DNA of 64,000 nucleotides. Source: Pseudomonadota bacterium. GTDB lineage: Bacteria; Pseudomonadota; Alphaproteobacteria; Rhizobiales; Beijerinckiaceae. The notes below the pieces were generated by a model. That model worked only from the letters and a program-made list of their open reading frames with translations, was not told the origin of the DNA and made no database searches. Below are positions 44,395-53,922 of the stretch, one piece after another. Every line of letters begins with the position of its first letter. The stretch's first letter is position 1. The stretch spans positions 310,001-374,000 of the forward strand of contig JAIUNR010000004.1 in assembly GCA_020161575.1 (NCBI GenBank), in the 5' to 3' direction. A program made the translations under genes and the position numbers.

Positions 44395-45199
44395 GACCGG
44401 TCTGCGCCGTCGTCTGAAGATTGCGGGCAAGGTCGCGGCACTGATGCCGGCCTTCCTGTTGGGCCTGCCGGCGCAATGGCTCGCGCTGAAGATCGCGCCG
44501 CCTGCCGCGCGCTGGATGCCCGTGATCTTTCATCGCTACCTGCTTTTCGTGCTCGGCGTGAAAGTGAGCCGGGAGGGGCTGGCGGAGAGGCGCGCGCCGC
44601 TTCTGATCACCGCGAATCACCTTTCCTGGCTCGATATCCTGGTGATTTCCTCGCTGCGGCCGGTTTCCTTCATTGCCAAGAGCGAGGTCGGCGCCTGGCC
44701 GCTTTTCGGCACGCTCGCGCGGCTCCAACGGTCGATTTTCGTCGAGCGTGAACGCAAGGGCAAGACCGGCGAGGTCAACCGCGCCATCGCGGAGCGGATG
44801 CGCAGGGGCGACGCGCTCGTGCTTTTTGCCGAAGGAACCACAAGCGATGGCACGCGGATCCTTCCCTTCCGCTCGGCGCTGATCGGCGCCGCGCAGATGG
44901 TTCTGGGCGAGCAGGAAGAGGGCGCCGTCTCCTATGTCCAACCCCTCAACATCGCCTATCCGCGCATCGGCGGCCTGCCGATCGGACGAGGGGATCACGC
45001 CTTGATCGCGTGGCACGGGGATATGGATCTGGTGCCTCATCTTGCTGATCTTTTCACGCTGCCGAATATCGATTGCCGGGTCACCCTGCTGCCGGCCCGC
45101 GCGGTGGAAACTTCCACCAACCGCAAGGCCTTGACCCGGGATATCGAGGACGAGATTCGCCGCGCGCATGACCGCGCCCTGCGTTCCCGCGCGCTATAG
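44387..45199 (+). CDS. plsC: 1-acyl-sn-glycerol-3-phosphate acyltransferase
   Basis: Makes phosphatidic acid by acylating lysophosphatidate at the membrane. The 270-aa protein has an N-terminal hydrophobic segment (~15-60), the acyltransferase HX4D motif as NHLSWLD (N77-D83), FIAKSEVGAWPLFGTLARLQ and the FAEGTTSDGTRILPF block. ATG 44387 is inside the last codons of fur (8-bp overlap), so the two are coupled. miaB follows 48 bp downstream. Confidence 0.94.
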   Translation: MIETGLRRRLKIAGKVAALMPAFLLGLPAQWLALKIAPPAARWMPVIFHRYLLFVLGVKVSREGLAERRAPLLITANHLSWLDILVISSLRPVSFIAKSEVGAWPLFGTLARLQRSIFVERERKGKTGEVNRAIAERMRRGDALVLFAEGTTSDGTRILPFRSALIGAAQMVLGEQEEGAVSYVQPLNIAYPRIGGLPIGRGDHALIAWHGDMDLVPHLADLFTLPNIDCRVTLLPARAVETSTNRKALTRDIEDEIRRAHDRALRSRAL

Positions 45200-45247
45200 A
45201 GCCGCGCCCTCTTCCCGAAGGCGCCTTCAGGCTGTAAAGAAAATCGA

Positions 45248-46690
45248 ATGCCCGACCCCGAACAGAGCAAGATCGCTGCGCCTACCCCCGCCGGATTGGC
45301 GGAGGCCCCGCCAAAACGCGTCCATATCAAGTCGTATGGCTGCCAGATGAATGTCCATGATGCCGAGCGCATGGCGGATGTTCTTTCAGGCGAAGGCTAT
45401 GTGACGACCGAGGACAGCGCAGAAGCCGATCTCGTCATTCTCAATACCTGCCATATCCGCGAGAAAGCCTCGGAGAAGGTCTATTCTGAACTCGGTCGGC
45501 TGCGCGTGACCAAGACCGCGCGCGAGGCCGAGGGAAAGCAGACGATGATCGCGGTGGCGGGCTGCGTCGCCCAGGCCGAGGGCGCGGAGATCATCCGCCG
45601 CCAGCAGGCGGTGGATATCGTCGTCGGCCCGCAGAGCTATCACCGCCTGCCCGACCTGGTGCGTAGCGCGCAGGGACGCAAGGCCATCGACACGGAATTT
45701 CCGGAAGAGGACAAGTTTTCGTATCTGCCGCCACCCAGCGCGAAACGGCTGATGACACGCGGACCTTCCGCCTTTCTCACCGTGCAGGAAGGGTGCGACA
45801 AGTTCTGCGCCTTTTGCGTGGTGCCGTTCACGCGCGGGGCGGAAACCTCGCGCGCCATGCCCGCCATTCTCGAGGAAGCGCGGCAGATGGTCGCGGCCGG
45901 GGTGCGCGAGATCATGCTGCTGGGGCAGAACGTCAACGCCTATCACGGTGCCGATGCTGCGGGCGGCACGGCCGATCTCGCCCGGCTTTTCGAGGCGCTG
46001 TCGGCGATCGACGGTCTCGAAAGGCTGCGTTATGCCACCAGCCATCCCTGCGACATGCAAACCTCGCTGATCGAGGCGCATCGCGATAATTCCAAACTCA
46101 TGCCCTATCTGCACCTGCCGGTGCAGAGCGGTTCGGACCGCATCCTCAAGGCGATGAACCGCCGTCACACGCGCGATTTCTACGCCCGTATCATCGCGGA
46201 TGTCCGCGCCGCGCGCCCGGATATCGCGCTCTCCTCGGATTTCATCGTCGGCTTTCCCGGCGAGACGGACCAGGATTTCGAGGATACGATGGCGCTGGTG
46301 CGCGAAACCGGCTTCGCTGCGGCCTATTCGTTCAAATATTCGCCGCGTCCCGGCACGAAATCCGCCGAGGGTGCCGATGATGTGCCCGAAGCGGTGAAGA
46401 ATGCCCGACTCCAGGCGCTCCAGGCGCTGCTGATGGAGCAGCAGAATGCCTTCAACCGCGCGACGATCGGCCGTACGCTCGAAGTTTTGTTTGAAAAGCC
46501 GGGGCGCCATGCCGGGCAGGTGACGGGTAAATCGCCCTATCTCCAGGCGGTGCATATCGATGCGGGATCGCCCGAGGCGGCCCGCGCGTTGATCGGAACG
46601 ATTGCGAAGGTCGAGATCATCGAATTGTCATCCAATTCACTGCATGCTCGGCTTGTTTCGCCGGAAGCCAAGGGAGGAAGAGCCGCTTGA
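45248..46690 (+). CDS. miaB: tRNA-2-methylthio-N6-dimethylallyladenosine synthase MiaB
   Basis: Radical-SAM methylthiotransferase modifying i6A37 of tRNAs. The 480-aa product has the N-terminal UPF0004 domain ([20 protein letters not shown]), the radical-SAM CxxxCxxC as [13 protein letters not shown], and a C-terminal TRAM domain (~400-470). [20 protein letters not shown] and QNVNAYHG are MiaB-specific. The stop overlaps the phoH start (TTGA), so miaB-phoH-ybeY-corC are translationally linked. Confidence 0.96.
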   Translation: MPDPEQSKIAAPTPAGLAEAPPKRVHIKSYGCQMNVHDAERMADVLSGEGYVTTEDSAEADLVILNTCHIREKASEKVYSELGRLRVTKTAREAEGKQTMIAVAGCVAQAEGAEIIRRQQAVDIVVGPQSYHRLPDLVRSAQGRKAIDTEFPEEDKFSYLPPPSAKRLMTRGPSAFLTVQEGCDKFCAFCVVPFTRGAETSRAMPAILEEARQMVAAGVREIMLLGQNVNAYHGADAAGGTADLARLFEALSAIDGLERLRYATSHPCDMQTSLIEAHRDNSKLMPYLHLPVQSGSDRILKAMNRRHTRDFYARIIADVRAARPDIALSSDFIVGFPGETDQDFEDTMALVRETGFAAAYSFKYSPRPGTKSAEGADDVPEAVKNARLQALQALLMEQQNAFNRATIGRTLEVLFEKPGRHAGQVTGKSPYLQAVHIDAGSPEAARALIGTIAKVEIIELSSNSLHARLVSPEAKGGRAA

Positions 46691-47751
46691 CCACGCGCCT
46701 TAGCGAGCCATCGCGCCTGGCGGCATCCGTCCAGGCTTCGATCGAGGGGATCGAGAAAACCCTGACCCTCGAGGATAACCGTGCCGCCAGCCTGGTCATC
46801 GGCAATTACGACCAGAATATCGCGCATCTCGAGCGCAGGTTGGGCATTGTCGCGCTGGTGAACGGCAACCAGATCTCGCTGCGCGGTGCACGCGAGAGCG
46901 TGGAACACGCTGCGCGCGTGCTCGAAACGCTTTCCGCCAGCGCCCGGCGTGGCAGAACCATCGGCACCGGCGATGTCGACGGGGCTGTCGAGGAGACGGC
47001 GCTTCAGCGCGGGCTCTTCCCCGAGCGCAGCGAGGCAAAATCCGGCGCCCCGCGTGATCTTTCCGGCTTCGGCCATGTAACGACGCGCAAGCGCGGCGTC
47101 ACCAAGGCGCGCAATGCGGCGCAGGATTCGTATCTGCGCATTCTCGCGCGCAACGAGCTTGTTTTCGCCGAGGGGCCCGCGGGCACCGGCAAGACCTGGC
47201 TTGCCGTCGGCCATGCTGTGCAATTGCTCGAAGCGGGGCATGTCGAGCGGCTCATCCTGTCGCGTCCCGCTGTCGAGGCCGGCGAGAAGATCGGCTTCCT
47301 GCCCGGTGACATGCGCGAGAAGGTCGATCCCTATCTGCGCCCGATCTATGACGCGCTCTATGATTTCATGGAGGGGCGGCTGGTCGAGCGCGCGCTCCAG
47401 ACCGGGGTGATCGAGGTCGCGCCGCTTGCCTTCATGCGCGGGCGCACGCTCTCCAACGCGCTGGTCCTGCTTGATGAGGCCCAGAACACCTCATCCATGC
47501 AGATGAAGATGTTCCTCACCCGTCTTGGCGAGGGCTCGCGGATGATCATCACCGGCGATCCGACGCAGATCGATCTGCCGCCGGGGCAGAAATCCGGCTT
47601 CGGCGAGGCGGTGGCGCTGCTCGCCGGCGTCGAGGGGATCGGGCATGTGAAATTCGGGCATCAGCATGTGGTGCGCCATGATCTCGTACGCCGGATCGTG
47701 CAGGCCTACGAGGAGAGCGGTGTCGGCCAGCCGCAGGGGCGCAGCTCATGA
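46687..47751 (+). CDS. PhoH-family ATPase
   Basis: A 354-aa PhoH-like protein. N-terminal ~120 residues include a KH-like [20 protein letters not shown]. The P-loop ATPase has Walker [21 protein letters not shown] and Walker [21 protein letters not shown], then [20 protein letters not shown]. Start is TTG overlapping the miaB stop, and its stop overlaps ybeY (ATGA). Members associate with YbeY in rRNA processing and RNA quality control; this PhoH-YbeY pair fits that. Confidence 0.94.
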   Translation: MTTRLSEPSRLAASVQASIEGIEKTLTLEDNRAASLVIGNYDQNIAHLERRLGIVALVNGNQISLRGARESVEHAARVLETLSASARRGRTIGTGDVDGAVEETALQRGLFPERSEAKSGAPRDLSGFGHVTTRKRGVTKARNAAQDSYLRILARNELVFAEGPAGTGKTWLAVGHAVQLLEAGHVERLILSRPAVEAGEKIGFLPGDMREKVDPYLRPIYDALYDFMEGRLVERALQTGVIEVAPLAFMRGRTLSNALVLLDEAQNTSSMQMKMFLTRLGEGSRMIITGDPTQIDLPPGQKSGFGEAVALLAGVEGIGHVKFGHQHVVRHDLVRRIVQAYEESGVGQPQGRSS

Positions 47752-48227
47752 CGCAGATCGAGATCGTCACCGAGGCGGAAGGCTGGGAGCGGATCGCCGA
47801 TTGCGAGGCGATCATCCGCCGCGCCGTAGCCGCGGCGCTTGAGGCGGGCGGCGCGCGTGCCGGAGAGATCACCCTGCTTCTGGCGGATGATGCGCGAGTT
47901 CACGCGCTCAACCGCGATTATCGCGGCTTCGACAAGCCAACCAACGTGCTCTCCTTTCCCGCCGCTACCATGCCCGGCGACGAGGCGCCCGCGCTTGGCG
48001 ATATCGCGCTCGCCTTCGAGACCTGCGCGCGCGAGGCGCGGGAGGAGGGCAAGGAATTGCCCGACCATCTCACGCATCTGGTGGTGCATGGCGTGCTGCA
48101 CCTCCTAGGCCACGACCACGAAACCGATGATGAGGCCGAAGCCATGGAGGCGCTGGAAGTGCGCGTTCTGGCCGGGCTCGGGATCAACGATCCGTATCGC
48201 GTCGAAGAGAAGGACCCGGCGCGATGA
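47748..48227 (+). CDS. ybeY: Endoribonuclease YbeY
   Basis: Zinc-dependent single-strand endoribonuclease for 16S rRNA 3' maturation. The 159-aa product has the metal motif HLVVHGVLHLLGHDHETDDE (three His of the H3XH5XH type) and RDYRGFDKPTNVLSFPA. It overlaps phoH and corC by ATGA at both ends, so all three are coupled in translation. Confidence 0.96.
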   Translation: MTQIEIVTEAEGWERIADCEAIIRRAVAAALEAGGARAGEITLLLADDARVHALNRDYRGFDKPTNVLSFPAATMPGDEAPALGDIALAFETCAREAREEGKELPDHLTHLVVHGVLHLLGHDHETDDEAEAMEALEVRVLAGLGINDPYRVEEKDPAR

Positions 48228-49129
48228 GCCAGGATGACAGTATAGAACGACAACCCGAAACGCGGCGCGAGGCGCGCGATTCTTGGTACGAGCGGTTCAA
48301 GATCGCGCTTGGCCTCAAGCCGGTGGCGTCGATCCGCGACGATCTCGAGGAGGCGCTCGATGAATCGGAGCAGGATGAAACCGGCGAATTCTCGCGCGAG
48401 GAGCGGCGTATCCTGCGCAACTTGCTGACCGCGCGCGATATCCGGGTGCAGGATGTGATGGTGCCGCGCGGTTCGGTGGTCGGCGTTTCGGAAAAGGCGA
48501 GTCTCGCTGATCTGCGTGCGCTCTTTGCCTCCGCGGGGCATTCGCGCCTGCCGGTTTATGGCGAGACGCTCGACGATGCCAAGGGCATGATCCATATCCG
48601 CGACATGTTCGCGCGGCTCGGCGAATTGCCGCAGGGCGCGCAGGTCGGCGATACCGGATTGCTGCGCCCGGTTCTCTTCGCGCCGGGGACCATGCCCGCG
48701 CTGGATCTGCTTCTCGAAATGCAGGGCAAGCGCATCCACATGGCGCTGGTGGTCGATGAATATGGCGCGACGGACGGATTGGTCTCGCTCGAGGATCTGA
48801 TTGAGATCATCGTCGGCGAGATCGAGGATGAGCACGATATCGTCGCTGATCCCGAGCTGGAGCAGCTGGCGGATGGCTCCTTCGCCATCAATGCGCAGGC
48901 ATCGATCGAATCGGTTTCCCAGCTTGTCGGTTTCGAGATCGCCCCGGCGCGCGAAGAGCATGAGGTCGATACGATTGGCGGCTATATCACCGCGCTGCTT
49001 GGCCGGGTGCCGGCGAAAGGCGAAGTTTTCGATGCGCCTGGCGGCCTGACCTTCTCGATCATCGAGGCGGATTCGCGCCGGATCAGGCGCATCGGCGTCG
49101 CGCAGAAAACCGAAGGAGCCTCATCGTGA
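48224..49129 (+). CDS. corC: CorC/HlyC-family CBS-domain protein
   Basis: A 301-aa cytosolic protein: N-terminal acidic ~60 residues, paired CBS domains (ARDIRVQDVMVPRGSVVGVS; ALVVDEYGATDGLVSLEDLI) and a CorC_HlyC transporter-associated domain (~215-295; EVDTIGGYITALLGRVPAKG). No membrane DUF21 domain is present, matching E. coli CorC/YbeX. In this gene order it belongs to the ybeY-lnt group and may aid ribosome or envelope homeostasis rather than Mg/Co efflux. Confidence 0.93.
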   Translation: MSQDDSIERQPETRREARDSWYERFKIALGLKPVASIRDDLEEALDESEQDETGEFSREERRILRNLLTARDIRVQDVMVPRGSVVGVSEKASLADLRALFASAGHSRLPVYGETLDDAKGMIHIRDMFARLGELPQGAQVGDTGLLRPVLFAPGTMPALDLLLEMQGKRIHMALVVDEYGATDGLVSLEDLIEIIVGEIEDEHDIVADPELEQLADGSFAINAQASIESVSQLVGFEIAPAREEHEVDTIGGYITALLGRVPAKGEVFDAPGGLTFSIIEADSRRIRRIGVAQKTEGASS

Positions 49130-49336
49130 TCGATGGGTTTCTTCGAAGAATTCCAAGCTTGTGTGGATGAATGTGAATCTACTCGCTTTCGAGCGCACCG
49201 TACACCAAGGCTGTTTTCAACTTTCGGTTATAGCGTTACCTCTCTTGCGCCGGGTGATTCGATAGCGAAGCGCCCGGAAGAACGCAGCGCCCAGAAACGG
49301 CATCCAGATGTGACCAGCGCCTCAGTTTCCACCAGC

Positions 49337-50959
49337 ATGTTCAGCCTGGCCCAGCAATGGGTCCACGGCATCCTGTTGGCGGGAGAGTGGCAGAAGAGGT
49401 TGATTGCCGTTTCCGCGGGCGCAGTTTCAGCGGGCGCCATGGCGCCCATCAACTTCTTTCCGGTTCTTTTTGCCACGTTTCCTGTTCTGGTCTGGCTGCT
49501 GGATAGCACAGGCGGACGGGGGGATACGCGGCGCAACCTTGTCGCGGCCGCCGGAATCGGATGGTGGTTCGGCTTCGGCTTTTTTCTTGCCGGGCTCTGG
49601 TGGCTCGGGGTTGCCTTTGTGGTTGGCGGCGAGAAGTTCATCTGGCTGATGCCGCTCGGCGTTGTGGCTCTGCCGGCTGCGCTCGCCCTGTTCTTCGCAC
49701 TCGGCCTCGGTGTGGCGCGGCTTTTCTGGGGTAGTTCCACCTGGCGCATTTTTGCCCTCGCGCTGGGTCTTGGTTTTTCGGAATGGCTGCGGAGCTGGCT
49801 TTTCACGGGATTTCCGTGGAACGGTTTCGGGCAGGTTTTCGCCAATCATCTCCTGCTTGTTCAAGGGGCTTCCCTCCTCGGCGCAGAGGGACTCGGCGCG
49901 CTCGCGGTCGCAGTCTTCGCAGCGCCGGCGCTGATCGTCACCGGCACGACTTCCTTGCAAAGATGGTTCTTTCCTGGATTGGGTGTGGTCCTACTGTTGG
50001 CACTGGCGCTTTTTGGGTATCTGCGCCTCCTGCCGACGGGCGGAACGCGGATCGATTTCGATGCCTTGCCAATGGTGCCGGGCGTACGGTTGCGGATCAT
50101 GCAGCCGAATGTGCCGCAGGACGAGAAGAACGCGCCGCGTGATGGTCGCGCTGTCATTGCCGATTACCTCACGCTTTCCGATCGCGTGAAAGGCGCGCAC
50201 GCTTCGGGCATCGCGGATGTAACGCATCTGATCTGGCCCGAGGCGCCCTTCCCGTTCATCCTTGAGCGCAATGCGGAGGCGATCCGCTCGATCACAGGAT
50301 TTCTGCCGCCGACCACGCAGCTGATCACAGGGGCGGTGCGCGTCGAGCAGGACCCTGCCGCGCCGGATGGGCGGCGCTTCTATAATTCCATGCAGGTGCT
50401 TGATCGCTCCGGAATCGTCGGCACCTATGACAAGGTTCATCTTGTTCCCTTCGGTGAATATCTGCCGTTCGGGGCATGGCTCAGCCGTCTGGGGCTGGAA
50501 CAATTCGTGCGCGTCATCGGCGGGTTCTCCGCCAGCCCCTCCCGGCGCGAGCTGGCGATCGCCGGTCTGCCGCCGGTGACCCCCATGATCTGTTTCGAGG
50601 CGATCTTTCCCGCGGAACTGGGCGCGGAGGAAGCCGGTCCGCGCGTTTTCGTCAACGTGACGAACGATGCCTGGTTCGGCGCCACTTTCGGTCCCTATCA
50701 GCATCTTGCGCAGGCGAGGCTGAGGGCTGTGGAATTCGGCCAGCCGGTCATCCGGGCGGCCAATAGCGGCGTTTCCGCGGTTTTCGATCCATTCGGCAGG
50801 GTTGTTGCCAGCCTGCCTCTCGGGGTGAAGGATGTGATCGACGCGCCGTTGCCGGCGGGCTTGGCAAGTACGTTGTATCGCCAGTCGAGATGGTATAGTT
50901 TCGCAACCGTTATGTTTTTCTTCGCTGTTCTTGCGGCGCTCGGGAGGATCCGGTCATGA
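49337..50959 (+). CDS. lnt: Apolipoprotein N-acyltransferase
   Basis: Last step of lipoprotein maturation: N-acylation of the diacylglyceryl cysteine. Taking ATG 49337 gives 540 aa with six or so TM segments in the first ~200 residues and a nitrilase domain (~230-500). The catalytic Glu is in LIWPEAPFPFIL, Lys in YDKVHLVPFGEYLPFG, and Cys in PMICFEAIFPAE. GTG 49310 is an alternative. The frame is open back to ATG 49133, adding 68 atypical residues; I consider this 5' leader rather than coding. Confidence 0.92.
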   Translation: MFSLAQQWVHGILLAGEWQKRLIAVSAGAVSAGAMAPINFFPVLFATFPVLVWLLDSTGGRGDTRRNLVAAAGIGWWFGFGFFLAGLWWLGVAFVVGGEKFIWLMPLGVVALPAALALFFALGLGVARLFWGSSTWRIFALALGLGFSEWLRSWLFTGFPWNGFGQVFANHLLLVQGASLLGAEGLGALAVAVFAAPALIVTGTTSLQRWFFPGLGVVLLLALALFGYLRLLPTGGTRIDFDALPMVPGVRLRIMQPNVPQDEKNAPRDGRAVIADYLTLSDRVKGAHASGIADVTHLIWPEAPFPFILERNAEAIRSITGFLPPTTQLITGAVRVEQDPAAPDGRRFYNSMQVLDRSGIVGTYDKVHLVPFGEYLPFGAWLSRLGLEQFVRVIGGFSASPSRRELAIAGLPPVTPMICFEAIFPAELGAEEAGPRVFVNVTNDAWFGATFGPYQHLAQARLRAVEFGQPVIRAANSGVSAVFDPFGRVVASLPLGVKDVIDAPLPAGLASTLYRQSRWYSFATVMFFFAVLAALGRIRS

Positions 50960-51040
50960 GGTTTTCCCGCCTATTCCGACACAGAAACCGCGTTTCCCGA
51001 GATCATTAGAGAGCAACATTGCAACTTCACCGAGGACGAT

Positions 51041-51475
51041 ATGTCAGCCGACGATAACACGATGAAAAAAGCGCCGAGCCCTGTTGACCGACATGTCGGA
51101 AGCCGCGTCAGGATGCGGCGGATTACCGTGGGAATGAGTCAGGAGCGGTTGGGTGAGGCGCTGGGCGTCACGTTCCAGCAGATCCAGAAATACGAAAAGG
51201 GCTCGAACCGGATCAGCGCCAGCCGCATGCAGAATATCGCGCAGGTCCTGGGCGTGCCGGTGTCATTTTTCTTCGACGGCGCTCCGCGCGACGAGGGATT
51301 GGCCATGGCCGCAGGCTTCGCGGACAATAGCCAGGCGGATTACACGGCGGACATCTTCTCGACGCCCGAAGGCGTGGCGCTCGCGCGGGCTTTCGCCTCC
51401 ATCGAGGACCCCAAGGTCAGGCGCCGGGTCGTTGATCTCGTCACCACGCTTGTCGAGGGACAGAAACGGGGTTGA
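51041..51475 (+). CDS. XRE-family HTH regulator (PraR/PhrR-like)
   Basis: A 144-aa regulator with a Cro/C1 HTH (~19-73: VGSRVRMRRITVGMSQERLG; GVTFQQIQKYEKGSNRISAS) and a short C-terminal helical domain (~100-140; FASIEDPKVRRRVVDLVTTL). PraR/PhrR-like proteins at this position between lnt and metK are widespread in Rhizobiales and influence growth, attachment and quorum-related genes. It could bind the palindrome upstream of metK (inference). Confidence 0.9.
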   Translation: MSADDNTMKKAPSPVDRHVGSRVRMRRITVGMSQERLGEALGVTFQQIQKYEKGSNRISASRMQNIAQVLGVPVSFFFDGAPRDEGLAMAAGFADNSQADYTADIFSTPEGVALARAFASIEDPKVRRRVVDLVTTLVEGQKRG

Positions 51476-51525
51476 TGCCCTGTCTGGTGCCACTTTTTAA
51501 CCAAGATCGTTCTTCATTGAGATTG

Positions 51526-51549
51526 ACGTGTTCTTTTTGAAGAACACGT
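51526..51549. promoter_or_regulatory. Perfect 10-bp inverted repeat upstream of metK
   Basis: ACGTGTTCTT (51526-51535) and AAGAACACGT (51540-51549) form a perfect dyad around a 4-nt centre. No T run follows, so it is poor as a terminator. It sits 51 bp after the xre stop and just upstream of the likely metK promoter, a position suiting an operator. Confidence 0.6.
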
Positions 51550-51562
51550 TCGTTGAAATGTC

Positions 51563-51590
51563 TTGACCGGGCGCAAAGCGCGGCATAGAG
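51563..51590 (+). promoter_or_regulatory. Probable sigma-70 promoter of metK
   Basis: TTGACC (51563-51568) and an A/T-containing -10 region CATAGAG (51584-51590) with 16-17 bp spacing. The ~75-nt leader that follows has a CCCGCT/AGCGGG hairpin near 51597-51610. I could not match it to a known SAM riboswitch class. Confidence 0.4.
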
Positions 51591-51670
51591 CAGCCCCCGC
51601 TGGCAGCGGGCCGCATCTTCGCCGATGTTTCGATGCCCCGCCTTCGACGCCGTCATCCAAGGAGCTCATC

Positions 51671-52882
51671 GTGACGCGGTCTTCCTATCTCTTCACTTCC
51701 GAATCGGTGTCCGAGGGGCACCCGGACAAGGTCTGCGACCGCATCTCCGATGAAGTGGTCGATCTCTTCTTCCGCGAAGCCGCCAAAGCGGGAATGGATG
51801 CCGCGCAGGTCCGCGTCGCCTGCGAGACGCTCGCGACGACCAACCGTGTCGTGATCGCCGGTGAGGTCCGCACCTCGCTCGACGAGAAGGCGATGAAGTC
51901 CAAGGTCAAGTCGGTTGCCCGCAAGGCGATCCGCGCCATTGGCTACGAGCAGGAAGGCTTTCACTGGAAGAAGGCCAAGATCGACGTTCTCCTCCATCCG
52001 CAATCGGCGCATATCGCGCAGGGCGTGGATGCTGCGGGCAGCAAGGAAGAAGGTGCCGGCGACCAGGGCATCATGTTCGGTTACGCCTGCAAGGAAACGC
52101 CGGAGCTGATGCCCGCGCCGATCTATTATTCCCACAAGATCCTCGAGAACCTCACCGCCGCCCGCAAGGCCGGCGAGAAGGGTTGCGGCGTGCTCGGCCC
52201 GGACGCCAAGAGCCAGGTCACCGTGAAATACGAGAACGGCAAGCCGGTCGGCGTCACGCAGATCGTGCTCTCCACCCAGCATCTCGACGAGAAGCTGACC
52301 TCCAAGGATATCCAGAAGATCGTCGAGCCGATCATCCGCGAGACCCTGCCGGCGGGTTGGATCTCGAAGGACACGGTCTGGCACGTCAACCCCACCGGCG
52401 CCTTCGTGATCGGCGGCCCGGATGGCGATGCCGGCCTCACCGGCCGCAAGATCATCGTCGACACCTATGGTGGCGCGGCCCCGCATGGCGGCGGCGCCTT
52501 CTCCGGCAAGGACCCCACCAAGGTTGACCGTTCGGCTGCCTATGCCGCGCGCTATCTCGCCAAGAACGTCGTCGCGGCCGGCCTTGCCGATCGCTGCACG
52601 ATCCAACTTTCCTACGCGATCGGCGTTGCCAAGCCGCTTTCGGTCTATGTCGACCTGCACGGCACCGGCAACGGCAAGGCGGATGAAGCCAAGCTCGAGA
52701 AAGTGCTGCCGGAGATCATGGATCTGAGCCCGCGCGGCATCCGCACGCATCTTGGCCTCAACAAGGCGATCTATGCCCGCACGGCGGCTTATGGCCATTT
52801 CGGCCGCAAGGCTGCGCGCGATGGCGGCTTCTCCTGGGAGAAGATCGACCTCGTGCCGGCCATCAAGAAGGCGATCGCGTGA
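51671..52882 (+). CDS. metK: S-adenosylmethionine synthetase
   Basis: Makes SAM from methionine and ATP. Start is GTG 51671 after AAGGAGCTCATC. The 403-aa product has [20 protein letters not shown], the ATP-binding [13 protein letters not shown] hexapeptide-type motif, and the phosphate-loop [20 protein letters not shown]. The alphaproteobacterial insertions relative to E. coli ([18 protein letters not shown]) are present. It provides the SAM used by downstream trmB and several methyltransferases here. Confidence 0.97.
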   Translation: MTRSSYLFTSESVSEGHPDKVCDRISDEVVDLFFREAAKAGMDAAQVRVACETLATTNRVVIAGEVRTSLDEKAMKSKVKSVARKAIRAIGYEQEGFHWKKAKIDVLLHPQSAHIAQGVDAAGSKEEGAGDQGIMFGYACKETPELMPAPIYYSHKILENLTAARKAGEKGCGVLGPDAKSQVTVKYENGKPVGVTQIVLSTQHLDEKLTSKDIQKIVEPIIRETLPAGWISKDTVWHVNPTGAFVIGGPDGDAGLTGRKIIVDTYGGAAPHGGGAFSGKDPTKVDRSAAYAARYLAKNVVAAGLADRCTIQLSYAIGVAKPLSVYVDLHGTGNGKADEAKLEKVLPEIMDLSPRGIRTHLGLNKAIYARTAAYGHFGRKAARDGGFSWEKIDLVPAIKKAIA

Positions 52883-52909
52883 GTTCTCACGCGGTTTCCG
52901 GCTGATCCC

Positions 52910-53632
52910 GTGACGGAAAAGACGACATCGCGCGGCGAGGCTTCCGAAAGGGCGCCTCGCCGTCAGCTTTATGGCCGCTCCAAGGGCAAGGCGCTGCGGG
53001 CGGCGCAGGCCGGGCGTATCGATGAGCTGCTGCCCAGAATGACCATCGACCTTCAAGCACTCGCCGAGGGGCCGGGGCGATGCTTTGCGGATAATCCGCC
53101 CGAGGCGATGCTTGAAATCGGCTTCGGCGGCGGCGAGCATCTTGCGCAGATGGCAAAGACCCATCCGCAGATTGGCTTCCTGGGTGTGGAGCCCTTCCTC
53201 AACGGCGTTGCCAAGCTGCTTGCGGCAATCGAGGAAGGCGGCCTCGGCAATGTGAAGTTGCTGCGCGGCGACGGCCGGGATGTGCTTGCCGCATTGCCCG
53301 ATGCCTCCCTCGCGCGCGTCTATCTGCTCTACCCCGATCCTTGGCCCAAGCGCCGCCAGCGCAAGCGCCGGATCGTGGACATGACCTTTCTGGCTGAGGT
53401 CGCGCGGGTGCTCCGGCCCGGTGGCGAGTTTCGTTTTGCGACCGATATCGATGATTATGCGGGTTGGGTGCTGGCGCGAATCGCGCAGCAGGATCGCCTC
53501 GTCTGGCTCGCTGAAAAGGCGGATGACTGGCGCCAGCCCTGGCCGGAATGGCACCGGACGCGCTATGAGGAAAAGGCGATCCGCGAGGGGCGCGTGCCGG
53601 GCTATTTCCGGTTTGTGAAGCGCGACGCTTGA
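52910..53632 (+). CDS. trmB: tRNA (guanine-N7-)-methyltransferase TrmB
   Basis: Methylates G46 in the tRNA variable loop with SAM. The 240-aa product has the SAM motif MLEIGFGGGEHLAQMAKTHP, then FLGVEPFLNGVAKLL, and the TrmB signature YLLYPDPWPKRRQRKRRIVD. Basic N-terminal ~35 residues. Starts with GTG 28 bp after metK, so probably co-transcribed. Confidence 0.96.
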   Translation: MTEKTTSRGEASERAPRRQLYGRSKGKALRAAQAGRIDELLPRMTIDLQALAEGPGRCFADNPPEAMLEIGFGGGEHLAQMAKTHPQIGFLGVEPFLNGVAKLLAAIEEGGLGNVKLLRGDGRDVLAALPDASLARVYLLYPDPWPKRRQRKRRIVDMTFLAEVARVLRPGGEFRFATDIDDYAGWVLARIAQQDRLVWLAEKADDWRQPWPEWHRTRYEEKAIREGRVPGYFRFVKRDA

Positions 53633-53922
53633 TCTTTCCGACTTTCGCGCGTATTGAGCACGCATCAATCTCAGTTTACGCGGGGTCATACGCGAAAACA
53701 GAGTGGGGCCGGAAGGACCCGCTCCTTTCGGCTTTGGCACAGCGCCGGTGAAACAGGCTCCTAGGATTGATCGCGAGATTGTGCTCCCTGCCAGGGCCGG
53801 GAGCGGCAAGCTTGTCGAGTTCGGAAATTTCCGCTGCAAGGCGGAGCGGGAAGACCAGTGCGGCCCGAAAGGCGCCCGAGCTTGAGCGAGCGAGGGAGTA
53901 AGCCGAGGGCAAAGGGAAGTTG
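53633..53922 (+). other. 290-bp leader region before rimP
   Basis: No gene seen. Hairpin CCGGAAGGA (53709-53717) / TCCTTTCGG (53723-53731), 9 bp with one G-T wobble and a 5-nt loop, lies 77 nt after trmB without a T run. A direct repeat TACGCG occurs near 53676 and 53689. Probably holds the promoter and 5' leader of the rimP-nusA-infB operon. No tRNA cloverleaf was recognised (gammaproteobacteria carry metY here). Confidence 0.4.

Noticed and set aside
49146-49165. Adjacent EcoRI and HindIII-like sites suggesting cloning-vector sequence
   Set aside because: GAATTC and AAGCTT occur side by side, but the flanking DNA shows no vector-like polylinker; chance is sufficient.
51591-51670. SAM riboswitch (SAM-II or SAM/SAH) in the metK leader
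   Set aside because: A short GC hairpin is visible, but I could not place the conserved loop or pseudoknot sequences of either class.
53633-53922. tRNA gene before rimP (as metY in enterobacteria)
   Set aside because: No T-loop GTTCRANNC box or cloverleaf pairing found.
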